In this document: one piece after another, positions 1 through 11,154 of the stretch
How the letters are laid out: each line of letters begins with the position of its first letter
Numbering within the stretch: position 1 is the first letter of the stretch
The notes under the pieces: model-generated
Databases searched by the model: none
Seen by the model: the letters and a program-made list of their open reading frames with translations, nothing else
What the model was told of the DNA's origin: nothing
Program-made: the position numbers and the translations under genes
Assembly: GCA_946699065.1 (NCBI GenBank)
Contig: CAMPDV010000014.1
Span: forward strand, 558,001-622,000
Direction of reading: 5' to 3'
From: Loxodes magnus
Lineage: Eukaryota; Ciliophora; Karyorelictea; Loxodida; Loxodidae
DNA: 64,000 nucleotides

Positions 1-3000
1 ACTTTTAGAGTGTTATTAATAATAATTATTATATTTAAGTTTAGTAGAAATCCTATATAAATCTAAAAAAATAGCTATTTATTAATTAAGCATTACCTTT
101 AATCTAGCAAAAATTAAAAGATTTCTATCAATCATTTATTTATTTATTACTAACAACTTAAATTTAAAACTAAGACAAGCTACAATAACTATTAAATATC
201 ATCAAGAAGCCTTAAAAGTTCTACTTTGTGAAAAATATTTTTATCTTTAAAACTCAGATTGAAGATGTTTATTAAGCTATTTCTTAATGTACTTATAGAA
301 ATAAAAATCTTAAATTATTTCTTTATTAATTTTTCTTATTTTACTTATAACTATTCTTCGATCTTTCTCCTCTAACTTAATTTTTATAACTATCTTAAAT
401 TATATATGAAAGAAAATTTAAAGTTTATTAATAAGACTTATAATTCTATTTGTTTACGAATCTAATTAAAATAAATAACTAAGATGCTTAATTAACTATT
501 TAGAAAAGAAGCATTAAGTTATTAATAATTTAAAATAAGTAGAGTAATTGATTAGGCTTGAATCAGTTAAAATTAAACCTTTCTCTATTTTTATAATAAG
601 CTTTATTTAATTTAAAACTATATAAATCATATATGAGAAAATAATCAATTATAATGCTCATTTATTCTTTTTTTTAAAGGCTTCATTTATATATTCATAT
701 TTTCTTTGTGAAGCACTTTGAACCAACTAGATATTATCAAAAAAAATAGTCTGACCTCACTTTTCTTGATGCATTATCTCATTAATGTGAAGTTATAATT
801 CGCTTTTTACAATATCTATAAAAAATTGAAAGCATTCAAATTAGCGGCATCAAAATTAATTCCAAAAATATAAAAATGTTTATAATTTTTTGGTTTAACT
901 TAAATAATAATTTAATTTTTATTAATAGTTGCTTTTCTACCTTGTATTTATTTTAAACTAGTGTTAGCTAATAACTACTTTTATTCTTTATCTAAAGTTA
1001 AATTTTTTAAGCATTCTAAGTTATTTTAAAGTTATGATATTTATCAATCCAATAGAATGTTTATTTTTGCTTTCTTTTCTAAAATGCTTTATAAGTGTTT
1101 TAATTTTTGTTTTTCTCTTATTAAATCATTTTAATTTTATTTTCTATTGATCTGTCTCATAGTTTTCTCAATATTTTTGATACAAGCTTCTAAATCATAA
1201 ATAATAATAATGAAATAAAAAATAAATAACGTTCATTTAAAAATATAAAGAAAGCTTTATCTTTAAGTTAGTGTTAGATAGTAATTGCAACTATATAATT
1301 AATTAATTTATATTAGAAGAATGATAAATAGGCTTAAGAAGTTTTTTTATTATTTTATTATTAAGCTAGTTAATTTAAATTACAATTAAATCGATATTTA
1401 ATAAGTTCCCTTATCCTTAATTGTAAGTATTTTTGAATCTACCTTTTAATATAAGAATGTTTGAACTAATTAAAAAATCAATATTTAAGTTTTATATCTT
1501 GGCTCTATAATTGGATTTATTTCCCTTCTGCTTTAAAGTTTAAGCTATATAAAAAATGTTTTTTTAATTACTTACTCATATCAATCAAGAACTGATTTAT
1601 TAAATTAGATATTTTAAATCAATTCTACCTCTATGATTTACTATTAATTTAGTATTTAAAATCACTCCTTTATTCAAACATATTTTGCTTATAAAAAATT
1701 ATATTCAGAGCTTTTTCAGTTCATCAATGCACAAGTAACACTTTAAAAATAGTTCTGTCTAGTATAAATGACGCCTTATAGAACTATTTTAATTTAAAAA
1801 TGAATAGTTAGTATGATATGATTAAGAAATAAAATTAGTTCTTTCTGCGCTTTGTTTAGATTTTGTTTATAATAGTTATTTTTAACTGCTATAAGTGAAT
1901 GAAAAAGGCCTCGTTCTTATCAATCTTCTATATTTGATAAAATTTAAAAATGCTTTAGATATTTATTTCTTTCCTATCATTTAATTTTTTAAAATTATTT
2001 ATTATTTATATGAATTTTATTTAATTCAATCTTTTACTAGAATAAATCTATAAAAATTATCTTTAATTTTGGTAATTATCAATCACATAGAATTTCTTTA
2101 TTTTATATATTATCTCTAATTTTATAAGTAAACATCATTATGGATTTAAATTAAATTTTGTTTTTCTTTTAAATAAATAAATACAACAAATAATTAAAAA
2201 ACTTACTTAGAAATTATTTTATTGAACAAAATTTTCTTTAGAAACAAAAACTTGGTTATTATTATTAAAGTTAATTAGTACAGAATGCTATTTTTCAAGT
2301 GGTGACTTTATCAAGAATAGTTTATTAATTATTAATTATATAAGAAACTTAGATTTTTCTTTATATTTAATGCTTTATCTAAAATTTCATCGTTATTTTG
2401 GAAAATTATTAACCAATTGAGTTGTAAAGATTAACTTATATTAATTCTATAGAAGCTAGCATTTAAATCAATTTATTTCTGAATATTTTTCATAGCTCTT
2501 ATCATTTACTTACAGTTACTATTATTATTTTTAAAACTGGAAGATTAAAGAAATTATAATCCATTTCAAATTGTTATTTAGATATATCATTATTATTTCA
2601 AATTTATTACTATCTATCTTTTAAATAAAAAATATAAACCTTCTTAATTATTCACTAAAGGTTTTATTAGTTTTATTTATAATTTAAGGATAATTTTTCT
2701 CTAAGATATGCTTCATATAAGTTTTATGTAATTTAATATTCTTTGAAATGTTTTTCTTCCTAGCTTTTAATAAATTTCATCTATTAAACATGCCTATTAT
2801 CTTCTTTTCTTCATTTCTTTACTATTTTATATTTTCTTATTTTAATTTTGCAGCAATCTTTAGATCTTGATTTTCCAAATAGGGTTTTTAAAAAGGCGAA
2901 GAAGTAAACAAAATAAGCAAAATTATGTATTAATTATTCTAATATTAGAAGCTATTGCCATTCTTTCATTTAAATCTTAGTATGTTTAAATTCTAAATAC

Positions 3001-3145
3001 TCTATAATATTTATTAAGTCTTTGACATTTAAATTCCTAAGTAAAGTAGTGTAAATAAAGCTTAAGGATATAATAAAATTAATAATAGAAATATTAGAAG
3101 AAGCATCTTTATCTATTTTATATAAATGAGGCCATTAGCTTAATA
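1..3145. other. AT-rich spacer, no confident gene
   Basis: I see no recognisable domain here. The last 250 bases or so (about 2,880-3,145) have open plus-strand frames that could be upstream exons of the possible gene starting at 3146, but two frames read almost equally well and I could not choose between them. The rest is A+T-rich with no tRNA, no GC island and no clear repeat. Confidence 0.5.
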
Positions 3146-3772
3146 ATGAATTAAGTAGAATAAAATATATTGCTTAAATGATTTAAATGTAGTAGCTTAA
3201 TTGTAAAAGGTAATTTAAAAAGATTTATAAAAATAGAACTTTATTAATTGATAGATGTAACTAAAGGAATCCTAGCTAAGTGTAATGAAAGGATATTATA
3301 AAATTACTTAGTCCAAGATAATTCTATGTTTTAATAGCAAGAAATCAATTAAAAAGCTTTATTTTGTAATCTACTTTAGTATAATTTCTAGAGTGATGAA
3401 GAGTATAAAGAAAGCATAAAGTTTCATGATTCTTGATGATAAACTTAGAAATTGAATAATTCTACACATAAAAGATTCTAGTTCTTACTATTAGGCTAAA
3501 TGGACTTGTATGATAAATTTCAATAGAGATAATAAGCAATAGCTAAAATTAAAAGCTTAAAATTAAAAAGAGTATAATTTAAATTATAATATCTATCAAC
3601 ATTTTAAGTTTGCATTAGTTAAGCTAAATTTTTACGAAGCTAAATAACTAGAACTAATCAAAAATATAGAGGTAGGATTATAAAAGAAATGAATATAAAT
3701 TTCATATTTAAAGTTCTAAGAATTGAAATTATTCTTTAATTCATCTGCTCTTTGCTTATCACTTCTAACTGA
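3146..3772 (+). CDS. possible hypothetical protein, about 208 aa
   Basis: This frame starts with ATG and ends with TGA (3770-3772) only 17 bases before the ATG of the PABPN1-like gene. It reads as a hydrophilic, Gln/Lys-rich, mostly helical protein with a middle acidic stretch (SDEEYKESIKF) and no signal peptide. TAA and TAG are read as Gln, and three internal TGA codons as Trp (one single, then two adjacent). No family is recognised. The frame stays open upstream of the chosen ATG and a second frame upstream is also coding-like, so the true start and a possible small intron are unresolved. It could be the 3' part of a longer helical-repeat protein, or noise; with one stop codon type, an open frame of this length is weak evidence. 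Confidence 0.38.
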
Positions 3773-3789
3773 TTTCTTTATTTTTTAAA

Positions 3790-4325
3790 ATGGCAGATTT
3801 AACTGAAAGCTATCAAGAAAACGATGGATCTCAGTAAGAAATGATGTTGGAGGAAGTTTTTGAAAAAGCTGAGCAATAGTTAAAGGAGGAGAATGAGAAA
3901 ATCAAGTCATTGGAGCAGAGCGTTGAGGAAGAAAGTCCTGAAGATGTCGATAATCGTTCTGTTTTCGTAGGTAATGTAGAATATACGGCAAGTCCAGATG
4001 AAGTATAAGAGCATTTTAAAGAAAGTGGGACTATCAACAGAGTGACAATTCTTTGCGATAAATTTACAGGTCACCCTAAGGGTTTTGCTTATGTCGAGTT
4101 CCAGGATAAAGATTCAATTTAGTAAGCTCTTCTGCTTAATGATTCATTGTTTAAAGGTCGTAAAATAAAGGTAATTTTTTAAAATAGGTTATACCAAAAC
4201 GAACAAATTTACCAAATATGACAAGAGGAAGAAAGATGAGAAGAAGAAGTTCTATTTATGGAGCAAGAGGTAGATGGATGTATGTAAGACCTCCAAGAAG
4301 ATTCGGCAGATTTCGTCATTTTTGA
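3790..4325 (+). CDS. PABPN1: PABPN1-like nuclear poly(A)-binding protein
   Basis: Nuclear poly(A)-binding protein 2 binds growing poly(A) tails through one RRM and stimulates poly(A) polymerase. The product is 172 aa. An acidic, coiled-coil N-terminal part (about residues 15-52) is followed by one RRM with RNP2 VFVGNV (58-63) and RNP1 KGFAYVEF (97-104). Next come the family hallmark IKVIPKRTN and a short Arg-rich tail (residues 140-170), where the animal protein has its arginine-methylated region. One 17-nt GT-AG intron (4171-4187, phase 0) interrupts between IK and VIPKRTN; removing it restores the family motif exactly, which proves the intron. Several TAA/TAG codons read as Gln, and TGA is the stop (4323-4325). 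No poly-alanine is present. The only doubt is orthology within the single-RRM PABP group. Confidence 0.94.
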
Positions 4326-5000
4326 TCAACTTTATCATGAATATTTATCACAAATTAATGTAAGATTAATTAAAAACATATTTAGTAATTCATTTCCTAC
4401 TTTCTTTAACTATTCAAATTTTGTCCACACTTTCTCTTATTAAATTTAAATCTAATTAATTTTAGGTTATAATTACTTATAAAATCCTTACACATATCCG
4501 AGCTTTCAAAATGAAATATCTTATAAATCTTAAATAAGATAGTAATTCAATGTAATAATGGTCTCATAAGCAAGTCAAGTTATAAAATTTAATCAAAGAA
4601 AATTCTATTTTAGTTTTAAGGGCTCAAATATTCAATCTGATCTTATACATTTATTTCATAACTTTCCTAAACAAGTTAAGATCTTATGCTTGAATTATTT
4701 AAAAAGATATATAAAAAATAAAGCCAATTCCTAATAAAGGTAGAAAATACTCAATCAATTAGAAATAAAAACACAAACAATTAAAAAAGAAAAATAAATA
4801 TAGCTATATAAAAGAGCAATACAACTATCTAAAATAAGAATAAATAAGCATATAGCCAATACAAATAATCATTTATATTGGTATAAAATATCAAATTAGA
4901 TAAGCAATCTAAGTGCTTAACTTAAATTTATTTAGTTTAATATAATTAAATGTTAAACTTATATGGTTGAAAATTATTTATTTGAGTAATAATAAAATAA
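4326..5000. other. AT-rich spacer
   Basis: I see no gene here. It is an A+T-rich 3' flank of the PABPN1-like gene leading into the open frame of the next possible gene. Confidence 0.5.
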
Positions 5001-5266
5001 AAATAATTTAATTTAGTCTATGAGTAATTATAAAGCTTTAGTGGACATCAAGGTTAAAAGTATGATAAAATAAGTTAATATGTTTAGTTTATGCTTATTA
5101 TGATAGAAGTACAAAACTTAGAAAAAATCAAAAAGTTAGCTCTTAAATTTCTTAATTCCAGCTTTATTAAATCATTATTTCCAAAGGATTTAGGCATTTA
5201 ATTCTAGATGCATAATTAAAAGAGAGAGAAGAATTTGAAGATGAAAAAATAAAAAGCATATAAGAA

Positions 5267-6235
5267 ATGAGATATATAAATAAATAAGTTTTAAGAAAAT
5301 AAATAACTTGTATAAATTATAAGATAAAAATGAGAAAAATATTAAATAACGCTAAAGCATCCAATTAAATTCACTAATATCGAATAAATATCTAAAGATA
5401 ATTAAATTAAAATCGTTTGTAATAACTTCTAAAATTAGTTTAAGATATATAATTTGAAATAATAATTCATGGAAATAAATTATTAGATTATGGTTTATAA
5501 GAAAGATTTAGGATTTTTATTTTTTATATTATCTAAATTATTACTAAATTTAATTTAATCTAGCATCAAAAATATAAAGGATGCATTATAAAAAAATTCA
5601 TATTTTGGATAATTTTAATTGAAGATATTCTCGAAAGATTCTAAGATTGTATAAGCATTAAAAAGGTAATTATAAGTAAAATAAAAATCTCTAAAAAAAT
5701 GATATAAAGAAGTTAAATTGGTAGACATGTAGCTTATATTTGATTTTAATTCTGCTTATAATTAGTTAAAGATAATCGACTAAAGTTATAGTGATCTTTA
5801 TAAATATATTTTAAAATTTATAATTGAAATTTTGAAGTCTCTGTCTAAAGATATGAAGCTTTCAATGAAATTATATATCATATTACTAAGCAATTTTTCT
5901 CTAATTATATTTAATAATTATTAAAAATTGGTTTTTGGAATTAAATATAAAGAATTATATTAAAAATTGATAAGCAGATGATATAAATTTAGCTTATATT
6001 TGGTATTACACTAAAAAAGCATTAGAACTATAAAATATACTTAGATAAAATAATTTTAGGAAAAAGTAGAATAGAGGGATTAAATAATTTTTATTTGGAA
6101 ATAAAAAAGAAAATAATGAATCTTATTATATTTTAGAACTGCTTAGAAGCAAATGATATATCTTAATTTTACAAAGGAATAGCTATAAAAATTTTTATTT
6201 GTTAAATGAGCAAAAGCAATTATAATTAGTTGTGA
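5267..6235 (+). CDS. possible hypothetical protein, about 322 aa or longer
   Basis: A plus-strand frame from the first in-frame ATG to TGA (6233-6235) reads as a Lys/Ile/Gln-rich protein with helical segments, three internal TGA-Trp codons and a central stretch GRHVAYIWFQF. The same frame is open for roughly 250 bases before this ATG without another ATG, and the upstream part is also coding-like. The real start may therefore lie upstream or be joined by a small intron. A second frame near 5,095-5,200 (MIEVQNLEKIKKLALKF) is a competing N-terminus. No family is recognised. It ends about 60 bases before the cysteine-rich membrane protein gene on the same strand. Confidence 0.42.
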
Positions 6236-6297
6236 GTGCATAGCTTATTAATTTAGAAGCTTGATTTATAATTTGACTACTTATTAAAATATTAAAT

Positions 6298-7230
6298 ATG
6301 CTATATTTTACCTTTTTAATTATACTAGCGCTGTCAGATATTTCCTAGTGCAATGAGTGTCCTATTTGAAAGTGCGAAAAAGAAAAATTAAAGGTTGGTT
6401 CATGTTATGTAAATGTTTTTGATTAGAATATTATATATGCAGGTCCAAATTGCGAAGAGAATGTAACCGATTGTTATTTGATCGATTACTACGGAGGTTA
6501 ATTTTCAACTTAATGTGGAGAGTAAAGAAAACGCCGTTTGATAGCAGATTACTTAAAAGAATATTTTAATTGCGATAAAGATTAAATTTATGAAGACTTA
6601 TAATGCAAAAATTATTGCGATAAGAGATTATCCTCAGGAAATGATTGCAATTTTAAAGATTTCTAAAAAGACCATCCTTAAAACTAGATGGGAATAGGAG
6701 ATTGAGGTAACTGCACCAATAATGAGATGTGTTAAAGTGGATCTTGTAGATGTGTTACTTCTTCGACAAAAGAGGGTAGGTGTACAACAAGCGTTTATGA
6801 TGATGTTTTTAAAGATTTCTTTAAATAAACTTGCGAATAGACCGACGATTGAAATTAAGAAGAAAATGTTTGTGCTTACTGAATAATAGTAAATGCAGGA
6901 CATTTTATTTCAACTTTAAGAGATGTCGAAAAGGGACTTTCTAATTTAACCTGCTTATAGAATTTTTCTGATTTTTCAGACTTAATCAACATCTACAAAA
7001 AAACTGAAAATGATGATTTTCATTGATGGATTATTGTTCTAATAATTGTTGGAGTCGTTCTTTTTTGCATTATCCTTGCTTTGTTTCTGTGTTACATAAT
7101 GAAAAAAAGGTAAGAAAAAGAAGATATGCTACTTGAGTAGGAACGAAAGCAAATTAATACAGAAAATCTAAAAGAAGATTCAGTAACCAAAACATTTTAG
7201 TATTCTCAAATTAATACCAACAAACTATGA
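6298..7230 (+). CDS. cysteine-rich single-pass membrane protein
   Basis: The 310-aa product begins with a hydrophobic signal peptide (about residues 1-17). It continues with an extracellular region holding some 20 cysteines, including an EGF-like patch near residues 145-165 (CQSGSCRC). A single transmembrane helix follows (about 243-270, beginning with two adjacent Trp, one TGA and one TGG), then KKR and a charged, Gln-rich cytoplasmic tail. This is a type I topology, as in ciliate surface proteins and receptors; the ligand or role is not recognisable. Six or more TAA/TAG codons fall as Gln, and TGA codes for Trp at GDWGN and DDWNQ. The frame is unbroken and the chosen ATG is the one that gives the signal peptide. 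The stop TGA is 7228-7230. The minus-strand probable gene next door may overlap its 3' end by about 50 bases. Confidence 0.85.
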
Positions 7231-8370
7231 ATCTATTTCTTTTTAAAACATTTCATTGATTTTAATATTCTTAATCACACTCAACCCTTAATTAAAATTT
7301 AAAGTATATCTAAATTTAAATAAAGCAATCATATTAGAAGTGTATATTGTAAGATCTAACACAATATAAAACTTAATTATAAACTTACATGATAATTAAA
7401 AATAATTTATATCAAAGTAATGAACATAGAGAAGGCTCACTTTCTTCTAAACGGTATCTAATATATAAAGTATACACAAATTTTAATTTTTACTTTTAAT
7501 TATAATTTTGTAGAGATATTTTCGGATCATTATTTACAAAACTTTAATCTTTTAGATTTTTCTTCCGAATATTCTATTTCCTAGCTTTATGAAAACTTTT
7601 AATTATGATAAATTAAATTTATTATATTAAAGAAACGTATATTAAGGTTTAAAATTAAATAAATATCCTATATCCATTTAATATAATTTCACAATAAACA
7701 GTTAATACTTAATTTAGATGTAGAACTATTATATTAACTAGTTAATTTTCAATGGTAAATTTATATTAAAAGGCAAGTTATTCTATGACTTTGCTGATTA
7801 GTAGTCTCATTATACATCAGTCATTTCTATCTACATATCGTTGTCATTTTAAATATATTTTTGAAAATCTTTCAACAATATCAACTTATAACTTTTACCC
7901 TTTTTATTTATCCACCAAATATTTGCTTGATAATTAAAATTAAATTCCAATGCTAAAATAGCTGGAAATATTATCTTAAATCTATAGCAATTTATCCAAA
8001 GTTTGATATAATATCTTATTAAATAATGTTATTTCATTAACCAATCTAATCTTCATTAATATAAAATCTATCCGTATAATAATATCCCTCTGATATTTTT
8101 TCATATTTGCCTTACTGGAAAGACAAACCTTATAATAATTTATGAAACAACTTTGTATATAAGCTATTTATTTCAATGCAGCTTATTATAAAAATCGATT
8201 ATGATAAATATTATATCATTGATATGGATTGGATACACTAAAATACTTACTCCTCAATTTAATTATTTCAATTTGATATATTACTATTATTTTATCTATC
8301 ACTAAATCAGCAGGGTAATAAGCCTAAATCCATCTGATTTAAATAAGAACATACAGCGGCAACAAACCAT
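7180..8370 (-). CDS. probable hypothetical protein, about 396 aa
   Basis: A minus-strand frame runs from ATG (8370) to TGA (7182-7180) without a break if six or so TGA codons are read as Trp. It contains hydrophobic patches in its first half, then a Trp-rich stretch (NYQANIWWINKKGKSYK) and an acidic, Gln-rich middle (QNDNDMQIEMTDVQWDY), and ends Lys/Ile-rich. No family is recognised. If the end is correct, the last 51 bases overlap the 3' end of the cysteine-rich membrane protein gene on the other strand. An earlier TGA (just after MTDVQ) could instead be the true stop, giving a shorter product. Its start faces the zinc-protein gene across a 392-base divergent spacer. Confidence 0.48.
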
Positions 8371-8762
8371 ATGAAAAAGTAGAATATTTAAATAGTCATT
8401 AAAGGAATATTTTATTAAAAATGTAGATGAAATCATTATGAATAAACAAATAAACAAATAGAAGCATAACTACGGAAACCAAAAATTATACATTTATTTT
8501 TTAAAATATAAATTAATTTATCAGATGAAGGCTAAATTTATATTAAGCTTCTCTTTTTTGTTTCAAACTTCACCTGAAAATAATCCATGAGTCAAAAATA
8601 TTATTATTCCTTCTAAAATTCTTTAGAGGAAATCATAGAAAAATTTAGATTTTTAGTGTAAAGAAAAGGTTAAAAACTGAAAAAATGAAAATATTTATTA
8701 ATTTCTAAAAAAGTAAATTATATTTAGGATTTTAAAGGAAATGTAATTAGTAAAATAAAAAA
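8371..8762. promoter_or_regulatory. divergent intergenic region
   Basis: This AT-rich spacer separates two start codons that point away from each other, so it should hold both promoters. I see no conserved box that I could name, only A/T runs. Confidence 0.35.
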
Positions 8763-9392
8763 ATGGAAGCTAAAACAATGCAATCTCAAGGCTCTCGGTC
8801 AACTTAAGATCTGAATTAAAATAATATATTCTAAGGAATGCCTTCGTTGATAAAGGGATAAAATGTTACCGAATTCAGTAACGGTTGACCATTTTCTCTT
8901 GAATTACCATAAATTCTATAAATAGCTTCTTACGATCCTAATAATGATTAATATTTACCTGTCAAATCAAATATCAAAAGAATTGGCAAAAATGCACGTA
9001 TAACTGCTTGTAAACATGTTCATCTTAAACCATTCGCAAAATCAATGTGCTATAAATGCTATTAAAAGAGAGGAAGATCGAAAAAAGCATATAATTGTCA
9101 ACATATCACAAGAGCCAACTATGCAAAAGGTCTTTGCTAACCTTGCTATTTAGTTCGATATTTTTAAGCAAGTAAACTTTAAATTCAGAAAACTAAACAT
9201 AGGAAAATAAGAAATCAGGTGATAAGGATAGATAAACTGTAAGCGAAACGTTCAAATAGGAAAACGAAAAATGAAAAAACTTTATATTACATTTTCAAAC
9301 TTAACGCCTAATCATAATAACTTATTCCTCTTTATTATTTTAATCTTCCAAAAAATAGTTAAATAATTTAAAGTGCAAGTCATTCTATTTGA
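8763..9392 (+). CDS. small zinc-binding protein with two CxH-x10-CxxC repeats
   Basis: The 209-aa product has two tandem copies of one metal-binding unit: Cys83-Lys-His85, ten residues, Cys96-x2-Cys99; then Cys112-x-His114, ten residues, Cys125-x2-Cys128. The exact repeat of spacing shows an internal duplication. Motifs of the type CxH...AKGLCxxCY occur in many uncharacterised ciliate proteins and probably bind zinc and nucleic acid; that role is inference. The N-terminal 75 residues are polar and Gln/Asn-rich, and the C-terminal 80 are basic. TAA/TAG are read as Gln and TGA as Trp at NGWPF. The stop chosen is the TGA at 9390-9392; the frame after it is also open, so the C-terminus is less sure than the zinc region. 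Confidence 0.8.
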
Positions 9393-9900
9393 GAGTTCAA
9401 CAACAAATAAAAGTATCTTACGCATACATTTGTATTAAAAGTTAGTTTACTTAATAGAGAGTATTAAATACGAAATAGTAAATTTTAAAATTAATTGTAT
9501 CATTTAACTTAAATTTTTACATTGTTACCTTCAACTATACTAATAATTTAATTAAATAATGACAGCCTCCTTATAAGCAGGATAGTACATTCAATTTAAT
9601 TTAATTGCTAGTTAACTTTGATTTAAATGTAATTTTAAATAATTTAAATTAAAGAAAGAAGTTTATTATGGTTTTAAATAAGATAGTCGCTTATTGTTAT
9701 TAATAATTTTTCTTTATATATTTTATTAAAATATTATAAGCAGAAGCTCTGGATGAATCAAATAAATATAAAGTTTAACTTTGAAAAAATTATAAAATCT
9801 CAGTTTGGTTTATTTTTTATATTTTTACTTTTAATTAAAGCAAGCAATAGTTACTAAAATAATTTGCTATATATAAAAATAAAAAGTTCAAACAATCACT
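9393..9900. other. spacer between two converging genes
   Basis: This AT-rich 3' flank is shared by the zinc-protein gene (plus) and the AGC kinase gene (minus). I recognise nothing in it. Confidence 0.45.
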
Positions 9901-11154
9901 TCAAACATCGACTTGAATAAACTTGACTTTATTATTTTAGGTCTCTTTCTTAGGTCCTAGCTTTTTTTAAAGTTAGTCTTGCAATTGTTGATGGAATTAT
10001 TTATTTTACATTTGATCCTTTTATTTCTTTTATGATATTTAAGATGTATCAATTTGTTGAGTATGTTCTTCTGTTATCTGTCTGCTTTGACTAGATTATT
10101 AAGCGATATCGAAATAGTACCCTTGGAATAGCAATTATGCTTTTGGTTCCATAAGGAGTTTTTGATTTTCTTGCAAAATTTGTGGATCAATATCATTTCA
10201 TCTTGGATTAATTAGTTGTCTATTGTCAAAGTTATCTTGGTTAGCCTAAGGAATATAGGGAGCTTCTAATGTTTTTTCAAGTAAAGCTTGCCAAGGAAAA
10301 TTTTTAAGTCATGCATGTTGTTTAACTTCGTTTGGTCCATGTTAGCCGAGTCTATTTAGAGGTTTTCTCTATATTAGTTTGTTTATAAAGTCAGCTGCTT
10401 CGAGGCTTCATCCATTTGGGATTTCAGATCTTTTAATTTAAACTTATTTTGCAAGAACTGAATCTCGAATATCCTTTCTTGTTTTTCCAACATAAGGTCT
10501 TTTACCCATCATGCATTCAAATCCTATTACGCCAACTGCAAAATAATCAACTGCTACACCATGATTCTGTCTGCACATAACTTCTGGAGCCATATACCCA
10601 GGAGTCCCACTTGTGTCTTTGGAATTTTCTGGAACTCACAATTTCGCAATTCCTAAGTCTGTGACTCTTAAATATCCTCTTTAATCCATAACTAAATTTT
10701 CTGGTTTTATATCTCTGTGCAATATTCCATTAATATGTAAGTACTCCAAGGCAGTTAGAATGCAAGCAATAAAAAATTTTGTTTAATATTCAGTAAAATT
10801 TTTCTTTCTCCCAACATGAAATCTCAAATCTCCTCCTGTCAACAAATCCATAACGAGATAAATATTTTCTCTATCTTGAAATGCATACTACATATTCACT
10901 AAAAAGGGATGCCTTAACATAGAGAGAAGCTTTCTTTCATTAAGTACGGAATTCACTGAACGTTTAGCCATAACACGAGCTTTACTCATTTCCTTCATAG
11001 CATAAATTTATTTATTTTTCTTCAACTCTACTTTCCATACTTTTCCAAATCCTCCTCTTCCAATAACATAATGAAAGGTAAAATTCAACTTGCTCATTTC
11101 TACAGTAGGATCTGAATAATTTTCATTTGATTGAAAATTGCATGTGTTTCCCAT
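9901..11154 (-). CDS. AGC-family Ser/Thr protein kinase, STK32 (YANK)-like
   Basis: The 417-aa product begins MGNTC, a myristoylation site at Gly2 with a palmitoylatable Cys5, so membrane attachment is likely. The kinase domain spans about residues 25-287. It has a glycine loop GRGGFG (32-37), Lys54 in AMK, Glu73, catalytic HRDIKPEN (146-153), DLG in place of DFG (166-168), and APE (189-191). The order and wording (RHPFLVN, YSFQD-like AFQDREN, GGDLRFH) match STK32/YANK kinases, which also start with MG. After a family-like tail motif (AWLKNFPW) comes a Gln-rich C-terminus of about 100 residues. Trp is coded by TGA at residues 173, 249, 282 and 319 but by TGG at 40 and 288. There is no intron. 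The stop is TGA (9903-9901). A ciliate-specific AGC subgroup is the alternative. Confidence 0.96.
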